Source: Pseudomonas baltica
Lineage (GTDB): Bacteria; Pseudomonadota; Gammaproteobacteria; Pseudomonadales; Pseudomonadaceae
Assembly (NCBI RefSeq): GCF_031880315.1
Contig: NZ_CP134771.1
Location: forward strand, 558,001-622,000
Direction: 5' to 3'
Length of the DNA stretch: 64,000 nt
This document shows positions 42,855-51,546 of this stretch, in pieces. Each line of letters begins with the position of its first letter. Position 1 is the first letter of the stretch. Made by a program: the position numbers and the translations under genes. The notes beneath the pieces are model-generated. The model saw only the letters and a list, made by a program, of their open reading frames with translations. It was not told the origin of the DNA and did no database searches.

Positions 42855-43080
42855 GTTCTGCTTTCGAGTCGGCCTTGGGGTCGCGGCCCCCTTCCAGCAG
42901 GCCGCGTTTCGACGCACTGACGAGGGGATAGCCGGCATGGATGCCGGCTAAGCCCCGTTGGGCCACGGAAGGCCCATCGGGGCGTGCCCCTCGCCAGTGC
43001 GTCGAAGCGCGGGCACCCTGAGCCAAAGCGAAGGGCCAATGGCGGGGGCCGCGACCCCAAGGCCGACTCGAAAGCAGAAC
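42855..43080. repeat. Nested palindromic element B (36-bp perfect terminal arms)
   Basis: Outer arms at 42855-42890 and 43045-43080 (beginning GTTCTGCTTTCGAGTCGGCC) are perfect reverse complements over 36 bp. A second pair, CGCG.TTCGACGCACTG.CGAGGGG at about 42903-42927 against 42987-43011, has two mismatches in 25. The centre has GCCGGCAT-GG-ATGCCGGC (42931-42948) and a TGGGCC..GGCCCA hairpin. The module CGCGGGCACCCTGAGCCAAAGCGAAGGGCCAATGG (about 43008-43042) matches element A in the opposite orientation. Confidence 0.88.
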
Positions 43081-43346
43081 CAGCGCAGTCCCCAAAAAAA
43101 CGACAAGTCAGAAATAACCACCCAAGGAATAAGCTTATATCCCCAACCCGCGCTTATTTCGAATAATCCTCATCGCCTAAGAATATGCACTAACGATATT
43201 GGCACTACGCAGCACGACTCTATAGCGTGGCCACACCGGAATACCGGCTCCTGCGCGTATCAGCCTGAACGCCAAACGCTTTCTTCTGGAGTCGCCACGC
43301 GAAGCAGAACGCCAACGATCTGCGCGGGCCTGACTGGATATCGTCA

Positions 43347-44939
43347 ATGAGATTCGACCTGTCATCCCTACGTCGTAGTGGTGTGCCCGTGATCGCCGCC
43401 GGTTTGATCACGCTGCTCGCCAGCGCCCAGGCCATGGCCGTGACCCTGACCGCCATCGTGCAGCCGGAACCGGTGGCCCTGACCTCGAGCTTCAATACCA
43501 ACTTCCCCAACGGCGTGGTCTCCAACAACATCTATGAAGGGCTGGTGAGCTATGACCAGAACATGCAGCCACAACCGAGCCTGGCGCTGTCGTGGGACAT
43601 CGCCAAGGACGGCCTGAGCATCACCTTCCACCTGCGCCACGGGGTCAAATGGCATGATGGCCAGCCCTTCACCTCGGCCGACGTCAAATACTCCGCACTG
43701 GAAGTCTGGAAAAAGGTCCACCCCCGTGGGCGCACCACCTTCGCCGCGCTGGAAGACGTGCTCACCCCCGACCCCTACACCGCTGTATTCAAGCTCAAGC
43801 AACCGTCGCTGGTCATCCTCAGCTCGATCAACGCCAACGAAGCGCAGATCCTCCCGGCGCACCTGTATGCCGGCACCGACATCCTGAAAAACCCGCACAA
43901 CCTCGACCCTATCGGCACCGGCCCATTCAAGTTCGTCAAATGGGAGCGTGGCCAATACATCGAGCTCACCCGCAACCCGGACTATTGGGACGCTGGCAAG
44001 CCCAAGGTCGACAAGCTGGTGTTCCGCATCATCCCCGACGCCAGCTCGCGCGCCGCCGCATTGGAGACCGGCGAGGTGCAGTACTCGCCCTACGATTCGG
44101 TGCCTTTCAGCGATGTCGAGCGCCTCAGCCACAACCCTGAACTGGTGGTCGCCAAACGCGGCTATGAGTCGTCCGCCGCCTACGTGTTCCTCGAATTCAA
44201 CTTGCGCAACCCGGTGCTGGCCAACCTCAAGGTGCGCCAGGCCATCGACCAGGCGATAGACAAACAGGCGCTGATCGACGTGGTCTGGTATGGCCTGGGC
44301 AAACCCGCCACCGGGCCGGTGCCCTCCTCGCTCAAGAACTTCTACACCACCGACGGCGTCCAGCAGTACCCCTTCGATATCGCCCAGGCCGAGAAGCTCC
44401 TCGATGAAGCCGGCTACCCCCGTGGCGCCGACGGCGTGCGCTTTCGCATCAACATCGACTACCAGCCGTTCCATGAAGGCTTCAAGAACCAGTCCGAATT
44501 CATCCGCCAGAGCCTGAAGAAAGTCGGCATCGATGTCACCGTGCGCACCCAGGACCTCGCCGGCTTCATCAAACGCGTCTACAGCGACTACGACTTCGAC
44601 ATCAACACCGGCCGCTGGGTACCGATGATGGACCCGCAGATCGGCGGCCTGCGCCAGTACTCCACCGCCAACATCACCCCCGGCGTGCCGTGGAGCAATG
44701 CCTCCGACTACAGCAGCCCGGCCATGGACAAGGTCATCGCCGCCCTGCAAGGCGAGATCGACCCGGCGCGGCGCCAGCAGGACTTCTACGAATTCCAGCG
44801 CATCGCCCAGCACGACCTACCGGTAGTACCTCTGTTCGAACAACAGAATTTCACCGTCTACAGCAAGCGCCTGCAAGGGGTGAGCGTGGCGCCGGACGGC
44901 GCCTTGTCATCCCTCAAAGACGTGTCCATCGCGCCCTGA
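43347..44939 (+). CDS. Peptide/opine-type ABC transporter substrate-binding protein (SBP family 5), copy 1
   Basis: 530 residues with signal peptide (MRFDLSSLRRSGVPVIAAGLITLLASAQAMA). Family 5 blocks: LTAIVQPEPVALTSSFNTNFPNGVVSNNIYEGLV, ITFHLRHGVKWHDGQPFTSADVKYSALEVWKK, PIGTGPFKFVKWERGQYIELTRNPDYWDAGKPKVDKLVFRIIPDASSRAAALETGEV, KVRQAIDQAIDKQALIDVVWYGLGKPATGP and AEKLLDEAGYPRGADGVRF. First gene of the ten-gene plus-strand cluster. A close paralogue (53281-54858) lies at the far end of the same cluster. Ribosome site is weak (GGAT). Such proteins bind peptides, nickel chelates, glutathione or similar; ligand unknown. Confidence 0.88.
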   Translation: MRFDLSSLRRSGVPVIAAGLITLLASAQAMAVTLTAIVQPEPVALTSSFNTNFPNGVVSNNIYEGLVSYDQNMQPQPSLALSWDIAKDGLSITFHLRHGVKWHDGQPFTSADVKYSALEVWKKVHPRGRTTFAALEDVLTPDPYTAVFKLKQPSLVILSSINANEAQILPAHLYAGTDILKNPHNLDPIGTGPFKFVKWERGQYIELTRNPDYWDAGKPKVDKLVFRIIPDASSRAAALETGEVQYSPYDSVPFSDVERLSHNPELVVAKRGYESSAAYVFLEFNLRNPVLANLKVRQAIDQAIDKQALIDVVWYGLGKPATGPVPSSLKNFYTTDGVQQYPFDIAQAEKLLDEAGYPRGADGVRFRINIDYQPFHEGFKNQSEFIRQSLKKVGIDVTVRTQDLAGFIKRVYSDYDFDINTGRWVPMMDPQIGGLRQYSTANITPGVPWSNASDYSSPAMDKVIAALQGEIDPARRQQDFYEFQRIAQHDLPVVPLFEQQNFTVYSKRLQGVSVAPDGALSSLKDVSIAP

Positions 44940-44965
44940 CCAGCCCGTGTATAAGGAGTACTGCC

Positions 44966-45775
44966 ATGCACCTGCAACTCACTGACAAGCACGTCGTCAT
45001 CACCGGCGCCAGCAAGGGCATCGGCCTGGCCATCGCCCATGCGTTCGCCGCCGAAGGTGCGCGCCTGAGCTTGATCGCCCGCGACCCGGCCACCCTCGAA
45101 GAGGCCCGGCGCCAGTTCGCCCATGCCGGCATCCAGGTGCAGGTGATCAGTGCCAACCTCAGCGACGCCGCTGCGGCCGAAGCGGCGATTGCCGATGCCG
45201 AAACCCGCCAAGGACCGATCGATATCCTCGTCAACAGCGCCGGTGCGGCCAAGCGTACCGAGCCCGAGCTTCTCGACGCGCAGACCTGGCAAGCGGCGCT
45301 GGACGCCAAGTTCTTCCCCACCATCCATACCCAGGATGCGGTGCTCAAGCGCCTGCTGGCCAGGGCCGAAGCCAGTGGCCAGCCGCTGCAGAGCGCGGCC
45401 ATCGTCAACATCGTCGGCACCGGCGGCAAACACCCCACCGCCACCCACCTGCCCGGGGGCTCGGCCAACGCCGCCCTGCTGCTGTCCACCGTCGGCCTGG
45501 CCAGGCACTATGCCCGTCACGGCATTCGCATCAACGCCATCAACCCGGGCTTCACCTACACCGGCCGCGTCGACCAGGCCATCAGCCTCGAAGCCACCCG
45601 CCGCGGCATCAGCAAGGAGCAAGCGCTGCAAGATGCCGAGGCGCAGATTCCACTGGGCCGTTTCGCCCGCCCCGAAGAAGTCGCCGACCTCGCCGTGTTC
45701 CTCGCCAGCGCCCGCGCCAGCTACATCACCGGCGCGGTGATCCCGGTCAACGGCGGCGCGGACCCGGTCATCTGA
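44966..45775 (+). CDS. SDR-family protein with replaced catalytic Tyr and Lys
   Basis: 269 residues. Cofactor loop TGASKGIGLA (residues 14-23), LIARDPATLEEA, DILVNSAGAAK, and the C-terminal INPGFTYTGRVDQ, LGRFARPEEVADLAVFLAS, YITGAVIPVNGGADP are those of classical SDRs. At the active site, where Ser and YxxxK are expected, the sequence reads IVGTGGK and GGSAN (in LPGGSANAALLLS), so none of the catalytic triad Ser, Tyr, Lys is kept. The same GxxxN replacement is found in the SDR at 5091-5825. AAGGAG precedes ATG 44966. It may oxidise or reduce an intermediate of the cluster by a different mechanism, or have a non-catalytic role. Confidence 0.84.
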   Translation: MHLQLTDKHVVITGASKGIGLAIAHAFAAEGARLSLIARDPATLEEARRQFAHAGIQVQVISANLSDAAAAEAAIADAETRQGPIDILVNSAGAAKRTEPELLDAQTWQAALDAKFFPTIHTQDAVLKRLLARAEASGQPLQSAAIVNIVGTGGKHPTATHLPGGSANAALLLSTVGLARHYARHGIRINAINPGFTYTGRVDQAISLEATRRGISKEQALQDAEAQIPLGRFARPEEVADLAVFLASARASYITGAVIPVNGGADPVI

Positions 45776-45776
45776 C

Positions 45777-46757
45777 ATGCCAGCCCTCGCCAAATACATG
45801 CTGCGCCGGCTCGCCCAATTGCTGCCGGTGGCCCTGATCATCGTGCTGTCCTCGTACCTGCTGCTGCGCCTGGCGCCCGGCGACATGGTCGACGTGATGG
45901 CCGGCGAATCCGGCGCGGCGACCCCGGAATACATGGCCCAGCTGCGTGAGCAGTTCGACCTCGATGCCCCCGGCTACGTGCTGTTCGGCCGCTACCTGGA
46001 CAACCTCGCGCACCTCAACCTCGGCTACTCGTTTCGCAACAGCATGCCCGTGGCCGAGCTCATCGCCGATCGTGTGCCGGCCACCCTGACCCTCATGCTG
46101 GTGGCGGTGTTCATCGCCGCAGTGCTGGGCATCGCCCTGGGCGCCGTGGCCGCCCGCTATCGCGGCCGGTGGCCGGATGAAGTGATTTCGACCCTGTCCA
46201 CCATCGGCTTTGCCACACCGGTGTTCTGGGTCGGATTGATATTGATCGTGGTGTTTTCGATCAACCTGCGCTGGCTGCCCTCGGCCGGCATGCAGACCAT
46301 CGGCGGCGTCGACGGCGCCTGGGCCTCGTTCCTCGATCGGCTGCGCTACATGGCCTTGCCGGCGTTGAGCCTGTCGTTTTTCTACCTGTCGATCTATGTG
46401 CGCATGACCCGCTCGGCGATGCTCGAAGTCTACGGCCTCGACTTCATCCGCACCGCACGCGCCAAAGGCATCAGCGAAGCGCGAGTCGCAGTGCGGCACG
46501 TGTTGCGCAACGCACTGCTGCCCCTGGTGACCGTCACCGGCCTGCAACTGGGCTCGCTGATGGGCGGTTCGATCGTGGTCGAGACCGTGTTCTCCTGGCC
46601 GGGCCTGGGGCGCCTGGCGTTCGACGCGGTGTTCCAGCGCGACATCAACCTGTTGCTGGGGATTTTCCTGTGCAGTTCGTTTCTGGTGATCCTCATGAAC
46701 CTGCTGGTCGACCTGCTCTACGCGCTGCTCGATCCGCGCATCGAGATTCGCTCATGA
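45777..46757 (+). CDS. Dpp/Opp-type ABC transporter permease, DppB-like
   Basis: 326-residue permease. N-terminal YMLRRLAQLLPVALIIVLSSYLLLRLAPGD is the DppB/OppB hallmark; then LAHLNLGYSFRNSMPVAELIADRVPATLTLML, FWVGLILIVVFSINLRWLPSAG, and the EAA loop RTARAKGISEARVAVRHVLRNALLPLVTVTGLQLGSLMGGSIVVETVFSWPGLGRL. Begins 1 bp after the SDR stop and overlaps the next permease by 4 bp. Confidence 0.93.
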   Translation: MPALAKYMLRRLAQLLPVALIIVLSSYLLLRLAPGDMVDVMAGESGAATPEYMAQLREQFDLDAPGYVLFGRYLDNLAHLNLGYSFRNSMPVAELIADRVPATLTLMLVAVFIAAVLGIALGAVAARYRGRWPDEVISTLSTIGFATPVFWVGLILIVVFSINLRWLPSAGMQTIGGVDGAWASFLDRLRYMALPALSLSFFYLSIYVRMTRSAMLEVYGLDFIRTARAKGISEARVAVRHVLRNALLPLVTVTGLQLGSLMGGSIVVETVFSWPGLGRLAFDAVFQRDINLLLGIFLCSSFLVILMNLLVDLLYALLDPRIEIRS

Positions 46758-47584
46758 AACGCGTCCTGCGTCTGGGTCATTCCCGCGCACTGCTGCTCGG
46801 GCTGGCGATCCTGCTGTCGATCAGCATCGCCGCGCTGTTGGCCAACTGGCTATACCCCGCCGACCCGTTCGACATCGTCGGCCGCGCCAACCAATGGCCG
46901 GGCAGCAACCCGCGCTACCCATTGGGCACCGACATGCTCGGCCGCGATCTCACCGCCGGCATGCTCCACGCCGCACGCGTGTCACTGCTGGTCGGCGTCG
47001 GTGCCGCGGCCCTGTCAGTGCTGATCGGCACCACGGTGGGTGTGGTCAGCGGCTACACCGGTGGCTGGCTCGACGACTGCCTGATGCGACTCACCGAGCT
47101 GTTCCAGACCATGCCCAGCTTCCTCTTCGCGATCCTGCTGGTAGTGATCTTGCAACCGTCGATCGCCAGCATCGTGTTCGCCATTGGCATCACCTCATGG
47201 CCGCAGATTTCCCGGCTGGTGCGGGCCGAAGCGCTGCGCGTGCGCCAACAGGATTTCGTCAGCGCAGCGCTGACCATGGGCATCCGCCACCCGGCGATCA
47301 TCTGGCGGCACATTTTGCCCAACAGCATTTCGCCGGTGATCGTCGCCACCTCGATCCTCATCGCCCAGGCGATCCTCACCGAGGCATCGCTGTCGTTTCT
47401 CGGCCTTGGCGACCCCAGCGTCATCTCATGGGGCAGCATGGTCGGTGCCGGGCGCTCGTCCCTGCGCACCGCGTGGTACATGACGGCGATCCCCGGCGGC
47501 GCGATCTTTGTTGCAGTGATGGGCTTCATGTACCTGGGCAACGGCCTCAACGACCTGCTCAATCCGCGCACGGAGGCACGATGA
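46754..47584 (+). CDS. Dpp/Opp-type ABC transporter permease, DppC-like
   Basis: 276 residues. Seen: ALLLGLAILLSISIAALLANWLYP, the YPLGTDMLGRDLTAGMLHAARVSLLVGVG motif of DppC/OppC, TELFQTMPSFLFAILLVVIL, and the EAA loop SAALTMGIRHPAIIWRHILPNSISPVIVATSILIAQAILTEASLSFLGLGDP. ATG 46754 overlaps the preceding stop. Works with the DppB-like subunit and the two ATPases that follow. Confidence 0.93.
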   Translation: MKRVLRLGHSRALLLGLAILLSISIAALLANWLYPADPFDIVGRANQWPGSNPRYPLGTDMLGRDLTAGMLHAARVSLLVGVGAAALSVLIGTTVGVVSGYTGGWLDDCLMRLTELFQTMPSFLFAILLVVILQPSIASIVFAIGITSWPQISRLVRAEALRVRQQDFVSAALTMGIRHPAIIWRHILPNSISPVIVATSILIAQAILTEASLSFLGLGDPSVISWGSMVGAGRSSLRTAWYMTAIPGGAIFVAVMGFMYLGNGLNDLLNPRTEAR

Positions 47585-48609
47585 CCACACTTGCCAGCAC
47601 GCCATTACTGGACGTACGAAACCTGCGCGTGGAGTTCGGCAAACCGAGCACGCCACTGATTGCCGTCAACGACCTGTCACTGCAGGTACAGGCCGGTGAA
47701 ACCCTGGCCATCGTTGGCGAATCCGGTTGCGGCAAGTCAGTCACCGCGCTGGCGCTGACCCGTCTGCTGCACGGCAGCCAGGCGCGCCTGAGCGGTTCGG
47801 TGCGCTACCGGGGCGAGTCACTGAGCGACCTCGACGAGCGCGCCATGCGCGCCATTCGCGGGCGGCACATCGGCATGATTTTCCAGGACCCGATGTCGGC
47901 ACTCAACCCGGTGATGAGCATCGGCGACCAACTGATCGAAGCCATCCAGACCCATCAACCCCTGCCCCGCGCCCAGGCCCGAGCCCGCGCAGTCGAGCTG
48001 CTGGAGCGGGTGCGCATCCCGGAACCGCACAAGCGTCTGGACGACTACCCGCATCGGTTCTCGGGTGGCATGCGCCAGCGCGTGGTCATCGCCATGGCCC
48101 TGGCCGGCGGCCCGTCGCTGCTGATCGCCGACGAGCCGACCACCGCACTGGACGTGACCATCCAGGCGCAAATCCTCCACCTGCTCGCCAGCCTGCAGCG
48201 CGAAATGGGCATGGGCCTGATCCTGATCACCCACGACCTTGGCGTTGTCGCCGAAACCGCCGACCGGGTGATGGTCATGTACGCCGGGCGCAAGGTCGAA
48301 GAGCAGCCGGTGCACGGCCTGTTCGCCCACCCGCGCCACCCCTATACCCGCGGCTTGATCGGCGCGCGCCCGGCCCTGCAACTCGAGGCGGTCGGCCCCG
48401 GCAAGCGCCGCGTACGCCTCAAGGAAATCCCCGGCATGGTCCCGATGCTCTCGCAACTGCCCGTCGGCTGTGCCTTTGCCGCACGCTGCGAACATGCCGA
48501 CGCGCGCTGCCAGCAATTGCCTGAGCTGCTGCCCTTCGAGCCACTGGCCGCAGTCGCCTGCCATCACCCCTGTCCAGCGCCCCAGCGGCTGCACCGGGCC
48601 ATGGCATGA
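47581..48609 (+). CDS. Dpp/Opp-type ABC transporter ATP-binding protein, DppD-like
   Basis: 342 residues. Walker [27 protein letters not shown], signature [16 protein letters not shown], Walker [22 protein letters not shown]-loop [24 protein letters not shown], and the C-terminal oligopeptide-transporter domain with [15 protein letters not shown], where cysteines bind an iron-sulfur centre in DppD/OppD relatives. Overlaps both neighbours by 4 bp. Confidence 0.93.
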   Translation: MTTLASTPLLDVRNLRVEFGKPSTPLIAVNDLSLQVQAGETLAIVGESGCGKSVTALALTRLLHGSQARLSGSVRYRGESLSDLDERAMRAIRGRHIGMIFQDPMSALNPVMSIGDQLIEAIQTHQPLPRAQARARAVELLERVRIPEPHKRLDDYPHRFSGGMRQRVVIAMALAGGPSLLIADEPTTALDVTIQAQILHLLASLQREMGMGLILITHDLGVVAETADRVMVMYAGRKVEEQPVHGLFAHPRHPYTRGLIGARPALQLEAVGPGKRRVRLKEIPGMVPMLSQLPVGCAFAARCEHADARCQQLPELLPFEPLAAVACHHPCPAPQRLHRAMA

Positions 48610-49577
48610 GCCGTCTATTGGAAGTGCGCAACCTCTCGGTGCGCTACCCCACTGCACGCGGCGAGCTCAATGCCGTGAGCGCTGTGAATCTGGACCTCGA
48701 CACCGGTCAGACGTTGGGCCTGGTGGGTGAATCGGGCTGCGGCAAGTCCTCGTTAGGGCGCACTCTGGTGCGCCTGGTCAAGCCCAGCGAAGGCGAGATC
48801 CGCGTCAACGGCACCGATTTGGCGAGCCTCTCCGGGCGCCAGTTGCAAGCCCGCCGTCAGGACGTGCAGATGGTTTTCCAGGACCCGTCCAGCGCCCTCG
48901 ATCCTCGCCTGAGCCTGTTCGACTCGATCGCCGAACCGCTGCGTGCCCGCGGCGAACTCAACCGCCAGCAACGCCAGGCGCGGGTCGCCGAATTGATGCA
49001 GCAGGTGGGCCTGCACCCGGACCTCGCCAGTCGCTTGCCCCATCAACTGTCCGGCGGCCAGCGCCAGCGCGTGGTCATCGCCCGCGCCCTGGCACCACGC
49101 CCGGCGCTCATCGTGTGCGACGAGCCGGTGTCGGCGCTGGACGTCTCGTTGCAAGCGCAGATCCTCAACCTGCTGTGCGACCTGCAGGCGCAACTGGGCG
49201 TCGCCTACCTGTTCATCAGCCACGACCTGTCGGTGGTCCAGTACCTGGCCGATCGCATCGCCGTGATGTACCTGGGCGAGATCGTCGAGATCGGCGACCG
49301 GGCGTTGTTCTGGCAACGCCCGGCCCACCCTTACAGCCAGGCGCTGATCGCCGCCGTACCGATCATGGACCCGAGCCGCAGCCGCGCCGCCGACAAGCAG
49401 GTGCTGGCCGGCGATGTACCAAGCCCGTTCACGCCGCCCAGCGGCTGCCGTTTTCATACCCGCTGCGCGCACGTCCACGCCCGCTGCCGCGAACAGGCAC
49501 CGCGCCTGCAAGCGCTGCAAGCCGGGCACCACGTCGCCTGCCACCTCTATGACGCCACCTCCGGAGCGCCCGCATGA
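48606..49577 (+). CDS. Dpp/Opp-type ABC transporter ATP-binding protein, DppF-like
   Basis: 323 residues. Walker [34 protein letters not shown], signature [16 protein letters not shown], Walker B LIVCDEPVSALDVSLQAQILNLL, LFISHDLSVVQYLADRIAVMYLGEIVEIG, and the C-terminal GCRFHTRCAHVHARC cysteine cluster. Completes the transporter; coupled to the aldolase-family gene that follows (ATGA overlap). Confidence 0.93.
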   Translation: MSRLLEVRNLSVRYPTARGELNAVSAVNLDLDTGQTLGLVGESGCGKSSLGRTLVRLVKPSEGEIRVNGTDLASLSGRQLQARRQDVQMVFQDPSSALDPRLSLFDSIAEPLRARGELNRQQRQARVAELMQQVGLHPDLASRLPHQLSGGQRQRVVIARALAPRPALIVCDEPVSALDVSLQAQILNLLCDLQAQLGVAYLFISHDLSVVQYLADRIAVMYLGEIVEIGDRALFWQRPAHPYSQALIAAVPIMDPSRSRAADKQVLAGDVPSPFTPPSGCRFHTRCAHVHARCREQAPRLQALQAGHHVACHLYDATSGAPA

Positions 49578-50374
49578 CTATTCTTTCGCAAGCCCACGCT
49601 GGCGCGCTTGGCGCCCCCGTTGCCGCACAGCAGCAAGCCCGCGAAGACCTCGCCGCCGCCCACCGCCTGGCCGTGTGGCACGATTTCAGCGAGGGCATCT
49701 ACAACCACTTCACCGTGGCCGTGCCGGGCAGCAGCGACAGTTTTCTGCTGCCGCCCTTCGGCCTGCATTGGTCAGAAGTGATAGCGAGCGAACTGATGGA
49801 GATCGGTTTCGACGGTCGGCAGCTCAGCGGCGAAGGCATCATCCAGCGCTCGGCCTACTGCATCCACGCACCGATCCACGCCGCCCATCCCAAGCATGCC
49901 GCCGTACTGCACACCCACATGCCCTACGTCAGCACCCTGACCCGCCTGCGCGACCAGCACCTGCACGCCGTGGGCCATCTGGAGGCGCAACTGGTCGACC
50001 AGATCGCCTACGACGAAGACTACGACGGCCTGGCCCGCGACCCGTCCGAGGGCCAGCGCCTGGCGGACATCCTCGGTGAACGCAGCATCCTCTTCATGGG
50101 CAACCATGGCGTGCTGGTGACCGGGCGCAGCGTTGCCGAAGCCTACGACCGGCTCTACACCCTGGAGCGCGCTGCACGCCTGCAAGTGTTCGCCCTGTGG
50201 ACTGGCCAACCGCTGCGCGGCCTGAGCAGCGCGCAGGTCGACAGGGTCCAGGACCAGATCCACAACACACCGCTGCACGACGCCGCCAGCACGACCTACA
50301 AGCCGGGCTATCAGCTGCATTTCGAAGCCCTGCGCCGGCTGCTCGACCGCCGCGAACCCGACTACCGGAACTGA
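49574..50374 (+). CDS. Class II aldolase/adducin family protein
   Basis: 266 residues of the family that includes L-fuculose-phosphate aldolase, MtnB and 4-hydroxy-2-oxo decarboxylases. Seen: DFSEGIYNHFTVAVPG, the HAAVLHTHMPYVSTL metal site (two histidines) and MGNHGVLVTGRSVAEAYDRLYTLERAAR with the third histidine. The phosphate-binding residues of sugar-phosphate aldolases are not obvious, so substrate and even reaction (aldol cleavage, dehydration or decarboxylation) are open. Placed between the transporter and the monooxygenase, it may process the carbon chain of the imported compound. Confidence 0.86.
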   Translation: MTILSQAHAGALGAPVAAQQQAREDLAAAHRLAVWHDFSEGIYNHFTVAVPGSSDSFLLPPFGLHWSEVIASELMEIGFDGRQLSGEGIIQRSAYCIHAPIHAAHPKHAAVLHTHMPYVSTLTRLRDQHLHAVGHLEAQLVDQIAYDEDYDGLARDPSEGQRLADILGERSILFMGNHGVLVTGRSVAEAYDRLYTLERAARLQVFALWTGQPLRGLSSAQVDRVQDQIHNTPLHDAASTTYKPGYQLHFEALRRLLDRREPDYRN

Positions 50375-50377
50375 TCC

Positions 50378-51520
50378 GTGCCCACGCCTCTACCCGCACT
50401 CCCCGCCCACAGCCCGCTCGGCCGGGCCCTGCGCCAGCCGTTGCTGCTGGGGTTGTTCCTGCCGATCCACAACGGTGGCTGGACCATGTCCAGCTACCCG
50501 CGCGACACCGACTGGACATTCGACTACAACGCCGCCCTCACCCAGCAGGCCGAAGCGCTGGGTTTCGACCTGGTGTTCGGCCCCGCGCATTGGCTGTCCA
50601 AGGGCGGCTTCGGTGGCGAGATGCACTACCGCGAAACCGCCCTCGACACACTGATGACCAGCGCCGGGCTGGCGGCGATCACCCAGCGCATTCTATTGAT
50701 CTCCACCGTGCATGTGTTCTATGGCCCTTGGCATCCGCTGCACCTGGCCAAGTTCGGCGCCACTCTGGACCACATGTCCGGTGGCCGCTGGGGGCTGAAC
50801 CTGGTGACCGGTTTTCGCCAGGATGAATGGGCCATGTTCGGCCAGCAGCAGATCGAACACGACCGCCGCTACGAACTGGCCGGAGAATACGTCGATATCC
50901 TGCAAACCCTGTGGAGCAGCGACGAGAACTTCGATCATCACAGCGAGCAGTGGCAGCTGAACAAGGCCTTCGTGACGCCCAAGCCGGTGCACGGTCGGCC
51001 GATCATCGTCAGCGCCACCAGCTCGGCGGCAGGCATCAGGCATGCCGTGGCCCAGGCTGATCTGATCTTCGTCACCAGCCCGGCGGGTGCCCGTTTCGAC
51101 GCCGCCATCGAGGCCTTGCCGGCGATCAATCGTCAGGTCAAAGAGGCCGCCGCCGCCATCGGCCGCGACGTGCGCACGCTGGTCAACCCGATGATTATCG
51201 CCCGCGACACCGAGGCCGAAGCCTGGGCGGTGTATCAGGCGATTCTCGATCAGGTCGATGACGCTGCGGTGGCCGGTTTCTTCCATACCCACGCCACCGG
51301 TGACAGCCGCTCCTGGCGCGGCCATCAACGGGACGAGCGCATCGTTGGCGGCAACATCCAGTTGATCGGCACCCCGGCGCAGATTGCCGCACAGATCATC
51401 CAGCTCAAGGCCGCCGGTTGCGACGGCTTGCAGCTGTGCTTCGTCGACTACCAGCCGGAGCTGGCGTATTTCGGCGAGCACATCCTCCCGCTGTTGCACC
51501 AGGCGGGCCTTCGGCTATGA
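50378..51520 (+). CDS. LLM-class FMN-dependent monooxygenase, SsuD/SfnG-like
   Basis: 380 residues, starting at GTG 50378, 3 bp after the previous stop. Group features: LLLGLFLPIHNGGWTMSS, DWTFDYNAALTQQAEALGFDLVFGPAHW, STVHVFYGPWHPLHLAKFGATLDHMSGGRWGLNLVTGF, EHDRRYELAGEYVDILQTLW, KPKPVHGRPIIVSATSS-like TPKPVHGRPIIVSATSSAAG, and the C-terminal NIQLIGTPAQIAAQIIQLKAAGCDGLQLCFVDYQPELAYFGEHILPLL, close to the SfnG/SsuD/RutA end. It differs clearly from the two DszA-like enzymes. Likely cleaves a C-S bond of the imported substrate with FMNH2 from a separate reductase. Confidence 0.87.
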   Translation: MPTPLPALPAHSPLGRALRQPLLLGLFLPIHNGGWTMSSYPRDTDWTFDYNAALTQQAEALGFDLVFGPAHWLSKGGFGGEMHYRETALDTLMTSAGLAAITQRILLISTVHVFYGPWHPLHLAKFGATLDHMSGGRWGLNLVTGFRQDEWAMFGQQQIEHDRRYELAGEYVDILQTLWSSDENFDHHSEQWQLNKAFVTPKPVHGRPIIVSATSSAAGIRHAVAQADLIFVTSPAGARFDAAIEALPAINRQVKEAAAAIGRDVRTLVNPMIIARDTEAEAWAVYQAILDQVDDAAVAGFFHTHATGDSRSWRGHQRDERIVGGNIQLIGTPAQIAAQIIQLKAAGCDGLQLCFVDYQPELAYFGEHILPLLHQAGLRL

Positions 51521-51546
51521 CCACTCACTTGCGACAAGGAACGAGC

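Larger units (their letters stand above)
42272..43346. other. 1.07-kb non-coding gap between two divergent sulfur operons
   Basis: Both flanks are AT-rich and should carry divergent promoters (about 42350-42450 leftward, 43120-43340 rightward). The middle, 42579-43080, is filled by two nested palindromic elements described separately. Open frames crossing the elements are palindrome shadows with no start signals, so I call no gene. Confidence 0.6.

Noticed and set aside
43199..43215. TTGGCACTACGCAGCAC as a sigma-54 (-24/-12) promoter before the binding-protein gene
   Set aside because: The GG and GC doublets are separated by 9 rather than 10 bases, and the -12 element lacks TTGC; sigma-54 promoters are strict about this spacing.
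42434..43350. Several open reading frames of 60-208 codons across the palindromic gap
   Set aside because: They occur on both strands in mirrored form because of the inverted repeats, have no ribosome sites and no recognisable domains.
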